DNA of 64,000 bases from Augochlora pura (taxonomy: Eukaryota; Arthropoda; Insecta; Hymenoptera; Halictidae), in contig NC_135781.1 in NCBI RefSeq assembly GCF_028453695.1, positions 21,017,640-21,081,639 on the forward strand, given 5' to 3'. The stretch's first letter is position 1. Each line of letters starts with the position of its first letter. The notes beneath the pieces were generated by a model. The model did no database searches, had not been told where the DNA came from, and was given only the letters and a program-made list of their open reading frames with translations. This document shows positions 48,419 through 59,470 of this stretch, piece by piece. The position numbers and the translations under genes were made by a program.

Positions 48419-48651
48419 GTGAGAACAGCTGCAACTCTACCGGCGGCGGCAGCGACGAGGAGCTCGGGACAGGCTGCGGGGACGATTTAAACGGGAACGG
48501 CGGCAAGAAGAAGCATCGCCGAAACAGGACGACCTTCACCACCTACCAGCTGCACGAGCTCGAGAGGGCCTTCGAGAAGTCTCATTATCCGGACGTGTAC
48601 TCCAGGGAAGAGCTCGCCATGAAAGTCAATCTTCCGGAAGTGCGAGTACAG
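48419..48651 (+). CDS. Rx: Retinal homeobox protein Rx, coding exon 2 (linker and homeodomain 1-46)
   Basis: Continues exon 1 after TTCCAG, the GT completing a Gly codon, then 77 codons to CAG|GTAAGT. The first 28 residues are a Gly/Asp/Glu/Asn-rich linker. KKK then leads into the homeodomain, which begins at protein residue 91 with HRRNR. RTTFTTYQLHELERAFEK covers the N-terminal arm and helix 1 (Phe8, Leu16, Phe20 present), SHYPDVYSREELA is the loop and helix 2, and MKVNLPEVRVQ leads into helix 3. This is nearly identical to Rx from flies and vertebrates and excludes homeobrain and orthopedia, whose helix 1-2 sequences differ. The exon stops after homeodomain residue 46. Trp48, Phe49, the specificity residue 50 and Asn51 must lie in exon 3, outside the window. 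A - strand frame over this exon is a shadow. Confidence 0.96.
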
Positions 48652-48699
48652 GTAAGTCAGCTCGCTACGATTTCAAGGCTCTGATGCAAATATTAGATC

Positions 48700-51600
48700 A
48701 TGCCGTAAGTCTTGTCGTTTCTTATCGTCGTGATATTCGTATGAACATCCATTTCTGTTTAGTCGATGCTTTTGTACAAACTTGTAGACAAGAACGTTGA
48801 TTTGGAATTTATTATCCATGTATTTTTCGTTCCAAGCAATTTTGTACATCGTTTTATTAATATCTTGGTTGTGATTTACAATAACCGAATTACAGTTAGT
48901 TATGTTTTTTTACTGATAAGCCTTTTAAATCGTTCGTGTTTATAGCTTCGTTGAACTCGTTGTGGAACCTTTACAGAAATTTCGCCTTTGAATTTTTTAA
49001 ATACGATTATTTAATTTTGTAATGTATGTAAATAATTCAGAAATATGTGAACTTATTGTAATATTGTACTGATTAAGAGTCGTTCCAAACAGTATTCGAA
49101 GTAAGTTCAAGTAGTTAAATAGTCTAAAAGCTGTATTATAAACTAAATTTTATTTTGGGAAAAGCTGCAAATTTATATATTAGCTTCTTCACGTTTTTAA
49201 ATAATGTAATTTTTTATAATTATCGTTACTAATGTACAAGCAATTTTATGTTTTATGTAGTATATCATTTTTAAGGACTGCCAGGATTTCGATGTCAACA
49301 TACACTTCAAGAACATATAAAATATCAATAATTTTGTTGAATAATTTGAAACATCAATAATGTTTTATTCATTTTGTGAACGAGATTAAAGAACGACAGA
49401 ATTTTTTAACAAAATAGCAGTAGTCCTCTGTGTTTATTATTAGCTTTAAAACGACAAGATTTATGGGATGGTGCAACAAAGAAGTATTTTAACGTGTCAA
49501 CTGCATTGTCACCCATTTTTGCAAAGAGGCAACCAGATAAAATTATGTTATGTCAGTACGAAGAGAAACGGTGTGGTACATCGCAAGCAATTGCGCCTAT
49601 CAAATTTCATCTATGTGAGGATGAATATTCACTACCAACGTTATTTAATACATGACAGCGATTTATTAATTACGAAATTAATATAGGGTAATACAGGCGT
49701 AAGAATCGCGACGTAAATTAGAACAAGATAATACAAGTAGTACCAATTAATCCAGGAACAAACTGCGAAATAGAATTAAGATTAAAATGAAACAACAGCA
49801 GAATTGATCATTAAAGTAAATGATTTAAAAATCTGCAATCGCAATAATTGCACGGAGATCTACCGCGGCCCGATAAGTTCTCCGCATGATCAAAGATCGG
49901 ACGATAGATTAGGTCGAGAATAATTATATAACACAGCGCGGTTAATCTACGTGGCATTTCAAGCCACGTTCAAAGCGGTGTCAACGAAAATTCATACATT
50001 TTTAAATAATCGGCTGGCGACGGGAGTCACGCGACAAACGAGGAATTAACTCGTTAACCCTCACGACACCGCGATCGCATTACCGGCAACAATGTGGAGC
50101 GGGAAGAAACGAGAAAACAGAAGGAAACAAGGAAAAAAAGGACGAGCCCAGCACAGTGGCTTGTATCGAGCCGTGTGCTCGACCAACCACCGACAAGCTT
50201 TATTAAAAAGCTTGGCGAGCCACGAAGCTCTTTAAACTTCACTCACGAATTACACTCTTTGACGCGGGGGTGGCGCGAGCCAGTTTCCGCGAGGCGAATC
50301 AAGTTTTGGTTTTGACTATCCCGATTAAGAGACTTTTCACACATTTTCTGCCACCAACTTGTAAACATTTCTTCACGAAGTAATGTATAGACAGCGGATC
50401 ATTATGGAAAATAAAACTCTAGGGTACAGAATTTGATTAAAAATTTGTTTCTTCTTTTGACGATTTCAAGAAATGGAGGAGAATGCAGGAATGTCTCTCA
50501 ATTCTTTTAATGTCTTCATTACTTTGAATTTCACCTATTCATTTCTGTTATAAATGCGCAAAGTGCAGTATAGTAATGAATAACGTGTAACAATTCGTTT
50601 TAATTAATTAATCCTTTGCATTACACTAATCAGATAGACACGTGACGAACATTTTACACATAATTTACAAAATGTGAGTGTTATTCGCGCTTTATAAAGT
50701 GAAACAAGATTTGATTTCCCTTAGACTGCGGATTTTTATACAAAATAAAAATTGTCTGCAATAATTACAAGATGCAAGAGTTACATAGCCGTTTATAGTT
50801 AGTTAGTCGTGTATTTCAAATCGAAATAACATTTTATCTTTTTACTGTCTATATTTAGAAACTACAATTTATACAATCATGAAATAGATATAAATGTTCG
50901 GTCTCGCGTAGAAATTTATTAACAATAAAGAAGATAATAAAATTGTGGACTTTATTTATTTTTAATGAACGGAATTATTCAAAACAATTGCCTATACACA
51001 CTACAATTTTGTTAATACTTGTAACGCAATAATGTTTGTCTGTCATAATTTTCCTGAATTTTTTCTATTTGAGCAGACAATAAAATCTCGTTTACTGCCT
51101 TCAATGTGAACAGTGTGTAATTTTCCGTGCAGTCTATTGCTGGGAAAAATTTTTAGATGTCCTCAAAATTGTTGACATCAGCTCTCAACTAATCAATCTA
51201 GAGCTTTAGAAATTTTATATAGAAGAGAGGTTGTTACTTTTTGTTCCCTTCTTATGCTGTACAGTGTACGCAAGCTAATTACATACATTTTACTATGCAC
51301 GAGTTAATATTAAGCAATACGTAAGAGCTTATATAGAATGCACACCGTTCATGTTTGTAGTATAATTTAGAACTCATTCAGGTTTATTTAAAACCTACAA
51401 CAGATGTCGTTTATAATCCGCAGATTACTGATTTCCATCCATTTAATGCGCAATGCAAAAAGCATTTGCACATTTAGTTAGTGAGTCTCTAAATTTAATT
51501 TTTGAAATGCAGTCCATAGAATTGGTAATTTCAGTAAAAATACGTCCTTATATCTGAATGTAATTTTCATTTCTTTCTCTGATTTAGCTTACACTGCAGA

Positions 51601-51900
51601 GTGACTACATTAAGGAAACGTATTTTACAACATAGTATTCGTAAAATACAATTTTTACATAACACATTGCAAAAATTGCAAGAGTCGTCCTGCACCGTCA
51701 CATTCTAACACGATTAATCCATCTCGATAACACGATTTACTAACCACGGACAATTCTTATACAAAAATTATACGTTCCGGTTACTAGAATTAGGATTATT
51801 CTCGCGTTTCGTTTAACACGATATCGATAAAACGCGAAACAGATCAACTGTGTTATAAAAGACTTCTTTTGCATAATCCTGCAAACTTATTACCAGCAAT
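48700..51900. other. Intron 2: AT-rich with GC patch at 49850-50340
   Basis: AT-rich DNA with no exon. The patch (49850-50340) has raised GC and overlapping short frames on both strands (50054-50242 and 50094-50315). TTAATCCTTTGCATTACAC at 50609-50627 resembles a TTAA-element terminus without a partner. Confidence 0.4.
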
Positions 51901-51919
51901 CTCTTCTCGAAAGGCACAT

Positions 51920-52720
51920 TAACTGTTCTACCTTAAACGTACGATATCACCTCAGCGGAGGAAGATAAGTGCAAGGGACCAAAAAGCAACAACCAAAAAC
52001 GCAAGCTTGCTCGAAGCGGAAATCTTCGATCAACGAGGAATTATCGTTCTGGAGGATAATCAGCAGGATTTTCAGCGATTCGTGACGCGATCGTTCGACC
52101 GATTTATTATCCTCCCCCGGCCCCCCACCATTTTTCTCTGTACGCGACGCGAGTGTCGAGGGCGTGAGCGCGCGCGCACAACGAGCGGTCCGGGGGTTAA
52201 TGGTAGCGTTTCCGTGCAAACAATCGGAACAGCAATCGCCGCCTGACGCTGGCCCGACGTATTCAACTAAATTAAATTAATTATGTGCGTGACAGCGATA
52301 AAAGCACGCAGTCGCATGCGACGACGCATCGATTAGACTCCCGGGGCCACGAGCGAGTACGGTGCACGGCCCGCCGCGCCGCGTCGCGCCGTAGTTCACC
52401 GCGGCCCGGATAATAACCTGCCCGCTCTCGCAGCCTTTACGAGCACCTGCTTTTTTGCCTGTCGAAGCGCGGAATTGATTTTTCACCGGGTTTTTACTTC
52501 GCCCGTTCAATTGCTCGGGAACCGGGGAACGATCGGCGGAATCGACCAGCATCGAGGGGCGATGTTATCGACACGTTAACGTGCTATCCACGGCTCGTGA
52601 AATTCTATAAATCGCTGGGTTCGCGGCTCGACGAAACCCTGCTACTCGAGAGGTTTTCGATAAATATCTTCATTTTCAAAAATTACTGTTTGCTCCGAAC
52701 TCTTTCGAGTTCAATGTCTC
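51920..52720. other. Intron 2 CpG-rich island, candidate regulatory
   Basis: About 800 bp that is CpG-rich in AT-rich surroundings, with ATTAAATTAATTATG near 52268. Overlapping frames on both strands have no domain. The poly-C tract 52722-52750 marks its right edge. Confidence 0.35.
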
Positions 52721-52721
52721 G

Positions 52722-52750
52722 CCCCCCCCCCCCCACCCCGCCCCCCACCC
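52722..52750 (+). repeat. Poly-C tract
   Basis: Thirteen C (52722-52734), then ACCCCG, CCCCCC and ACCC. Low complexity of uncertain length. Confidence 0.8.
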
Positions 52751-54770
52751 TTTTCTTACAGAATTTCATACAGAGTAAAGATGTCTAATATGAAATCCAC
52801 TTTTGTAAAACTATAACTATCGATTGAAGACACATTTATTAAAAGTAGATACGCGAATGAGACCTAGTATAATTTTACAATCGAATAGAACATACGAGGT
52901 AAAAACTCCGCTTTTTCGTAATACAGCAAAAACTAAAAATATGCAGATTCACAGATTTGATAAATGAGTTCACAATATGAGACCCGGTTTGGCTTTCCTA
53001 AGACATTTATCCTAATGAAATTCAAGTAAATCGTTGAAGTATAAAAAGTATTCAAAAACGTTCAATTATATCCATACATACGAATTTGTAACCTATTTCG
53101 AACACTTTGAAAATACTACACTCAGTTTTTCTTTAACTACGACATTATTATTATTATAAATCAGTAAAGTATTAATTTGATACATAAAAATCAGTAAGGT
53201 ATTAGCTAGAGAGTATAATTAAGGACATCAAAGACAATCGAGTCAAACTTTAAAAATTTGGAAGAATAAAGGAGGGTACAATAAACAGAAAGATCGGTAT
53301 TTTATTTCAAATTAATATTTTCCAAAAGCCTTTTGTTCCAGAGCACTTATAAATCTTTTAAGAATAAAATTGTGAATATGCTATAATATAAATCGTTTTA
53401 GAAATGACTATCTCGGTATTTTGTTTCACAATAGACGCCTCTGAAGTTGGAAATGATTCTAACAATAGGAGCAGTTGTAAATAATACTTCAAATATCGAG
53501 TTCTGATGTTATCAGGTGTCGTCATTTCACCGCGCAACGCTTTCAGAAATTCCAAATCTCGTATTTTAGCGACCGCTTTCAATTTAGCTTCGGTCTAAGT
53601 AAAGATAATACGATCAAATTTCAGAGAAGTTATACTATGCAGCTCTAAACATTGACAGAACTGTGTAGACAAGTTCAGCATTCACGATCTATACATAGCA
53701 ATGAATCATGTTTATTGTGTGATAGCGTACAGTTGATGTTTCTCAAATAGAATGGTTAGACAAAAAATAGCTGCGGTTTGCAAAGTTTTTACATATGTAC
53801 GTACTTGTTAAATAAAAAATTCCGTCTCTTTAATAGGTCAGCATTTGGACTTTTAGTTTTCTATTTCTATCTTTTAAGTCAATATATTGCAAAGTGGTGG
53901 AGTTACTCGATAGTTTCGAAACCTCGTTTGCTAGAACATCGATTGCTCGCCGCCATTGCTGCGAAGAACCAGAAGAACCGGAATAAAAATTTTCTATTGA
54001 TTTGCAAATAAAGATATATTTTATAAAACGTGGCATAGGAATTCTTAAAAATTTTATTCATTACCATAATAGAAGTATTTTAAATTGAGAAACCGTTTCT
54101 GTAAAAAACGTAGCAACTTTAAGTATTTATAAATAATTAAGCGATGGGTATATTAACAAAATGGTACTTCATATTGTAGTAGAATTTACAGAGAATATTT
54201 TCTCCATATTTGAACAAAATCGGACACATAGTTTCCAATATTTTTCATCCGTCAGTTCGAACAATTGAAAATTAATGACAATGAAATTCGAAAACCTTTA
54301 CAAGATTTCGAGTAAATTCATCTGATTGTTGCATGAAAAAGTACTTGTAGTAGAGCACGAAAACATTTCAACGAATCGTGTCTCCAATCGAAATTTTACA
54401 GAGTTGTCTCATTGTCTGCTCACTGAAACTGTAATCTAAAGGCTGAACTGGAAAGTTCTATTTCCACCGAAAGCGATTATTCAGTAGAATTTAAAATCAG
54501 GAAAAGATTTCATTCATTAATTAAGAATGTTCTTACCAGTAAAAATAAAAGAAGAATATAATTTATTGTCGCTGATACTCGCGTTTCCTTGCGTTTCAAA
54601 TAAGCGATAAATTAACTGCAAGTCACCTCGTTGCATCCACCTGATGGTAATATTACTCGGAAAATCTAATAGAGAACAGGTTCATCAATATTTACATTGT
54701 TTAAAATACTAAATACGACGTTTAACTGATAGTGGCATAATTGTCTTTTAGCGCCAAATTGGTAGAATTA
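52750..54770. other. Intron 2: AT-rich stretch, nothing recognised
   Basis: Dense stops in all frames. A minor direct repeat, AAATCAGTAA[A/G]GTATTA, occurs twice near 53159 and 53188. No exon or element end seen. Confidence 0.45.
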
Positions 54771-54774
54771 CCAA

Positions 54775-54903
54775 TAGAGTAGAACCTCTATTGTTCGCAG
54801 CTCTGAAGCCTGGCTCCTGCATTATTCAAACATAGCTCAATTTAAGGCAATTTCACAATGCAACATTATTCTGATTAATTTGGATAACCGAGGTTCTCCT
54901 GTA
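54775..54903. mobile_element. Pogo/Tigger-like MITE
   Basis: A 129-bp segment with TA at each end. The left end reads TAGAGTAGAACCTCTATTGT. The right end, reverse-complemented, reads TACAGGAGAACCTCGGTTAT. They share the GAACCTC core at the same distance from the ends. The right end also matches the left end of the 34113-34232 element (TACAGTTGAACCTCGATTAT). Too short for a transposase. Non-autonomous Tc1-mariner/pogo assignment is by termini. Confidence 0.65.
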
Positions 54904-54909
54904 TTCCAT

Positions 54910-55480
54910 TTCAGCAATGAAATCGGATACAATGTAGATCAGCGATTCTCAACTTATGGTAAATTTTAAAATATTTCTCCCTATATTCTCTGCATTCTAT
55001 TGTTATCCTGTGCTTGCGGCATACGCCGAAGGCTTCTCTTTCATTCACATCTACGTATTTATGTGAAACAGAATTTCCTGGGATGATAGCAATGAAGAAT
55101 AAATATAGAAACAAATTAGATCCTGAACGTGATTTGCGTTTAAAATTAACAAAAATTAAATCTGATACAAACATGCCGATTTCCCACGTTCAAATACAAT
55201 CATCTCGACAAGTTTTATAATTTAAATTTCGTTATATCTTCCATCTCTAATAAATCAATTCGTTTAATCTGACTTCCTTTCATTTGTCCCCATTTTTTGA
55301 TCAACCATTGGTTAACATTATCTTGTGGCAATTATTTTATATATATACACACACAAATGTGTAAGTACATTCCTCCAGTGTTTTACTGGTACCGGACTTA
55401 ATCACATACCGATTGGTTGGTACGCGAAAAAGGTAGTCGGGAAGTACTGTTACAGACAAAATGTCCCGAAATGTGTCATT
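54910..55480. other. Intron 2: AT-rich stretch, nothing recognised
   Basis: Overlapping + (55014-55220, 55325-55636) and - (54911-55174, 55337-55684) frames without domains. A TATATATATACACACACA tract lies near 55338. Confidence 0.4.
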
Positions 55481-56470
55481 GTCAGTGTAAAGCGGCGACG
55501 TTCCAGAATACCTATACAGTATTATAGCAACTGGCTGGATGCACCCAATTGCGAAAACTCCGACGTAGCGTTCCTCCAAGGGTGTCTGCAAAAGGAACCG
55601 CCGAGGGAGACTGTGTTCGAGGGCGCGATAGCGTGAAAGGGATGAAGGCCAGAATCGGAAGTGTTCCCTGTAGAAGAGTCTCAATTAAAAATTTAAATTG
55701 CGTTTAAAAGCTGCCGGCGCCCGCTCCCGCCTCCGTTGTGCTTTTTTTAATCTTCTGCAGAGGGTTGATTCTCCGCTGGCCTCTCCTCCCGTTCCTCGGC
55801 ATCGACTTCGTATCGTGGAGTTGAATGATAGAGGACGGGTACGCTGCGCCCTTAAGGTATACCTAATCGCTTAAGCTTATTACTCGAGCAGACTAGGAAA
55901 AGGAATCAGCCGCGTTCTTCGCGAAAAGTGAGCGGCAGGAGACAAAGGAGGAGAGACGGGAAGCGATGAGATGAAGTGAGAGAGAGAGAGAGAGAGAGAG
56001 AGAACGCGGCTGGGTGGAACGGTTGCGAAACGTGGAGGCGGACGCACGTTCGGTTTCATCATTTTTAATTGATAGCGCACGCCAATCCTATCTGTCGGAT
56101 TTATTAGGCCGGTCGACGAGATGGTTTTGCGGGAGGGTGGAAGGGGCTGATAGCGAAGGGAAAACGGAGCTTTTATTGGACGAGCTGGGCTGTTTCGGTG
56201 GCAGGGGCTCCACTCGGCGGTCACCGTAGCCCGATTGCGACCGGGAAAGCGCGTTTTCCAGGTTTTCAGCAAGCCTACGCCGCATATGCGACCCCCGGAT
56301 TGATTGCGGAGATTGCCGCTGTTTTCTCGCGATAATCATCGTCCGGCCCGCGGAGGTTTTATTGGCTGCGTCCTGCACGCATCCGTCGATATGGAAACAC
56401 CAAATTGCTCATTAAGCTCGTTAAGCTTATCGTAACGCCGCGCCGGCATTCTAGGAAAAGACTGCTGCGA
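55480..56470. other. Intron 2 CpG-rich island with (GA)13
   Basis: About 1 kb of GC-rich DNA, with a perfect (GA)13 at 55978-56003 and CTTAAG/TTAAGCTTA-type palindromes near 55872 and 56420. Competing frames at 55880-56378 on both strands are composition-driven. Candidate regulatory island. Confidence 0.4.
55978..56003 (+). repeat. Microsatellite (GA)13
   Basis: Uninterrupted GA dinucleotides, 26 bp. Confidence 0.9.
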
Positions 56471-58850
56471 TGAGCAACAATGTCCAACGTTCGACACGGT
56501 TCCGACAATCTTTAGGGGGGCAATTATCTAGTCTCGATAGGAAATATTCCGTTGAAATCATAAATATGATTGATGGATGAATTATTTCAGTAATAAATCG
56601 AAATACAAGAACTGTGTATATAGTAGGGAAGTATGTTAGAAAAGTTTTACTCATTATCTATCGTTGTATTGAAACTCTAAGGATCAGAATACTTTATAAT
56701 ATTTTAAGTGGCGGTGGAGGTTGTCTACATGTTTTATAAAATGTCAAGTTTGTTAATTAAAACCTTCACCATCAGAGAAAAACATTTTAGAAGTTTTGAG
56801 CTATTTCCAAAATCGATACAAATTCATTTCATCAAGGTGGAAACATCCCTCACTATTTATCTGTTTATCTTCTAAATTTCAGTAGGTATAACAAAATGGT
56901 TACAACAAAAATTTGATATATTTTTTATTATTTTTAAGGAGACATTATTGAGACGATGAAAATGTTTCTTTCAAATAAAAATATATCCACTATTGTCATT
57001 TAAGATAATTCAAATTATTTCCCTTTAGAAATCTATACACAATTATTGAAAATTACAATTTAAATGAGCAATAGTTCTGACTGTAAATGGCGTTTGATTA
57101 TTTATATCTTTTAGTCTATTCATGATTTCAACATGCTTAACATGTAATGTAAATTTTAGAATTTTATGGACAATTTGGACATAAAAATGTAAGAGTTCTT
57201 TCTGAACAATTCTGAGAATCATTGTACTCATGCTAAAATATGCTAAAAATATTAATAATGTATCAAGGAAGAATTAATAGAATAATAAATGCTCTATATT
57301 ATTAAACATAACACGGAAATAACGAAGCATTGGAACGCTTGTTCGAACGATAAAAAGAATGATACATATCTTAGAAATTGCACTCGAAAATGATTTCAGA
57401 TATTTCGACAATTATTGAGATATTTTACGAATTTGTCAACATGCACTTTATAAACATTCTATAGAATACACACAGAACAAAAATTGATTACAACGTGATA
57501 CGTAAATGTTTTCTTTCTTTCGATACGGTAAACCATTTGGCCTATTTCTATTTGTTTCGCAAGATGTATTTACATAAAAATATGACAATATAAATAAAAC
57601 ATAATTCATTGATTCAACGTGTAATACGCAAACGGTTGAAGCAGCATCGCAGGATATTTTATGCGATTGTTTTCGAGGCGTGTATGAGGTTTAAAAGGCA
57701 ATTTTCGTAATTCGTTATTGGAAGCGCAGGATTCAAATTGGTATTAAGTATTGTAAAAGGGCGCCGAAAAAGAGAATGGGACCTGGTAATGGGAACTCGA
57801 TCCTGCGGGCTGGCGAACAAGCTGAATCGTCAATTATTAAATGTTCGCTTAAATTCCTCGATGGCCGGGGCTTGGCCTGGTACTTTTTTTTTTCATGCCC
57901 GGTAACATTTATTTCCTTTCCGGTTTGTCTGCCGCGCGAACATGAAAAGTTATATTGAAATTGACAGGAACGAGCTTAATGAAACGTACATATTTCTGCC
58001 CGATACGACGGCTTCAAAAGGACGTTAAATCTTTAATCTATAGCTCGCCGCTTTCCAATCTTTTATCGGTCGACAACTAAGCGTGTGCTCCTCTATCCCT
58101 CGATGCACCGTCGGGACACACGATTGTTGCGCGTTTAACGTTCCCGTCACGCGATCCAAGTTTCACCGAAGAACGGGGAATAAGGCATAACCGACTAATT
58201 CGACGATTTGCGCCGAGTGACTAGGCCCCCGATGGGAATCGATACAGGGGTGAGTTTCGTTGGAAACACTTAACGAATTAACTGCGCCGAGAAACACCTG
58301 CTGATCGCGGCGCCTGAATTTTCTGCGGGAAATTGCTGAAAACCGGTCGCAATCAGGATTCATTAACCAACAAGTTTATGATCGGGATTTCAGTAAAACT
58401 GGTAAAATGTTCAATCGGTTCTGATGTAACAGTTATTTCTTAACTTTTAACTTTATTGTTGCAAGAAGATAATTATACCAAATATTTAAACAAAAACTTA
58501 ACAAAACACCATACTTGTATATTCATTTATTAAAAATAACAGAACATATCACGTTTGTATTATTTGAAGCTTTCGTATGGTACTCTTTTCTATTGTTGAG
58601 GATAAATGAATTATTCAGATGACCTGCTTTAAACGCACCAGATTATATATTCATAAAATACATTCAGATTAGGCATTTCAATGAAGCCACTGTCTGTGAA
58701 ACTCAAAATATATATATTTCTCTATTTTCATCATTAAATTTCCTAATAAAAATCGACAACGACTTCTCGAGGCGTTATTGAACAAAGATACACACTCAAC
58801 GTAATAAAGAATCAGCAACATAGCGAAACAGCATAATAGTATAATTTAGC
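56470..58850. other. Intron 2: AT-rich with GC patch at 57770-58360
   Basis: No exon, RNA gene or element terminus recognised. The patch at 57770-58360 has only short frames. Confidence 0.45.
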
Positions 58851-59470
58851 GAAACGAAGAGGAAGTCGGCGGCGTCCTGCTCACAGGACCTGTTGGAACT
58901 GCATTTTCCCGGCGACCACTGCGAATGGAATCGACAACGACGGGAAGCACGACGAAGCGAGCGGAAAAAAGCGGGCAGATTGATTTTTCGCGGTAGGCCA
59001 ACTAATTTGGAATCGAGAAAAAGAGAGAGAGAGAGGGGGGGGGGCAGAGAGGAAGGAGCGAGCCGGATGGACAATCGTTCCGCGCGCTCGGCCGTTCGAC
59101 GATTGCCAATTGGAAAAATACTCCAATTCGATTACAATTTTTTTTCGAGGCTTTCGCACACCACTGCCCGGGGAAGGAATTTCAAACCAGTTGCCTACGA
59201 CGAGAAATACATTCGTCGGTGCCGGGTCGGCGGCGGCCGGAGGGTGGGACGGATGTGAAACTAATATCGAACCTGCAATCGTTTCTGAAAGCTTTTGAGA
59301 GCGCAATTTAAAAGCGATCTTCCCTGTTTTCGTTCCATTTACAAAGAAAATCCGCGTGTCGCGCTCCCGGTATAATACTTTCGACAGCGTCGAATTGTTA
59401 GCGTTGACCGCGGCCTTGAACGCGATTTCATTGGTTTAGACGATTCTTTGACGAAGCTTCGTTCAGCCCT
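58850..59470. other. Intron 2 CpG-rich island with GA/G-run
   Basis: GC-rich block with (AG)6 followed by G10 (59022-59044). Frames of 121 and 141 residues on opposite strands (58893-59258 on +, 58881-59306 on -) overlap over their whole length and have no domain. Not coding. Confidence 0.4.
59022..59044 (+). repeat. (AG)n followed by G10
   Basis: AG dinucleotides (59022-59034), then ten G (59035-59044). Same architecture as the 24257-24290 tract. Confidence 0.8.

Noticed and set aside
48132..48542. 136-residue - strand frame over Rx exon 2
   Set aside because: It is a shadow of the real exon, whose + strand frame encodes a homeodomain.
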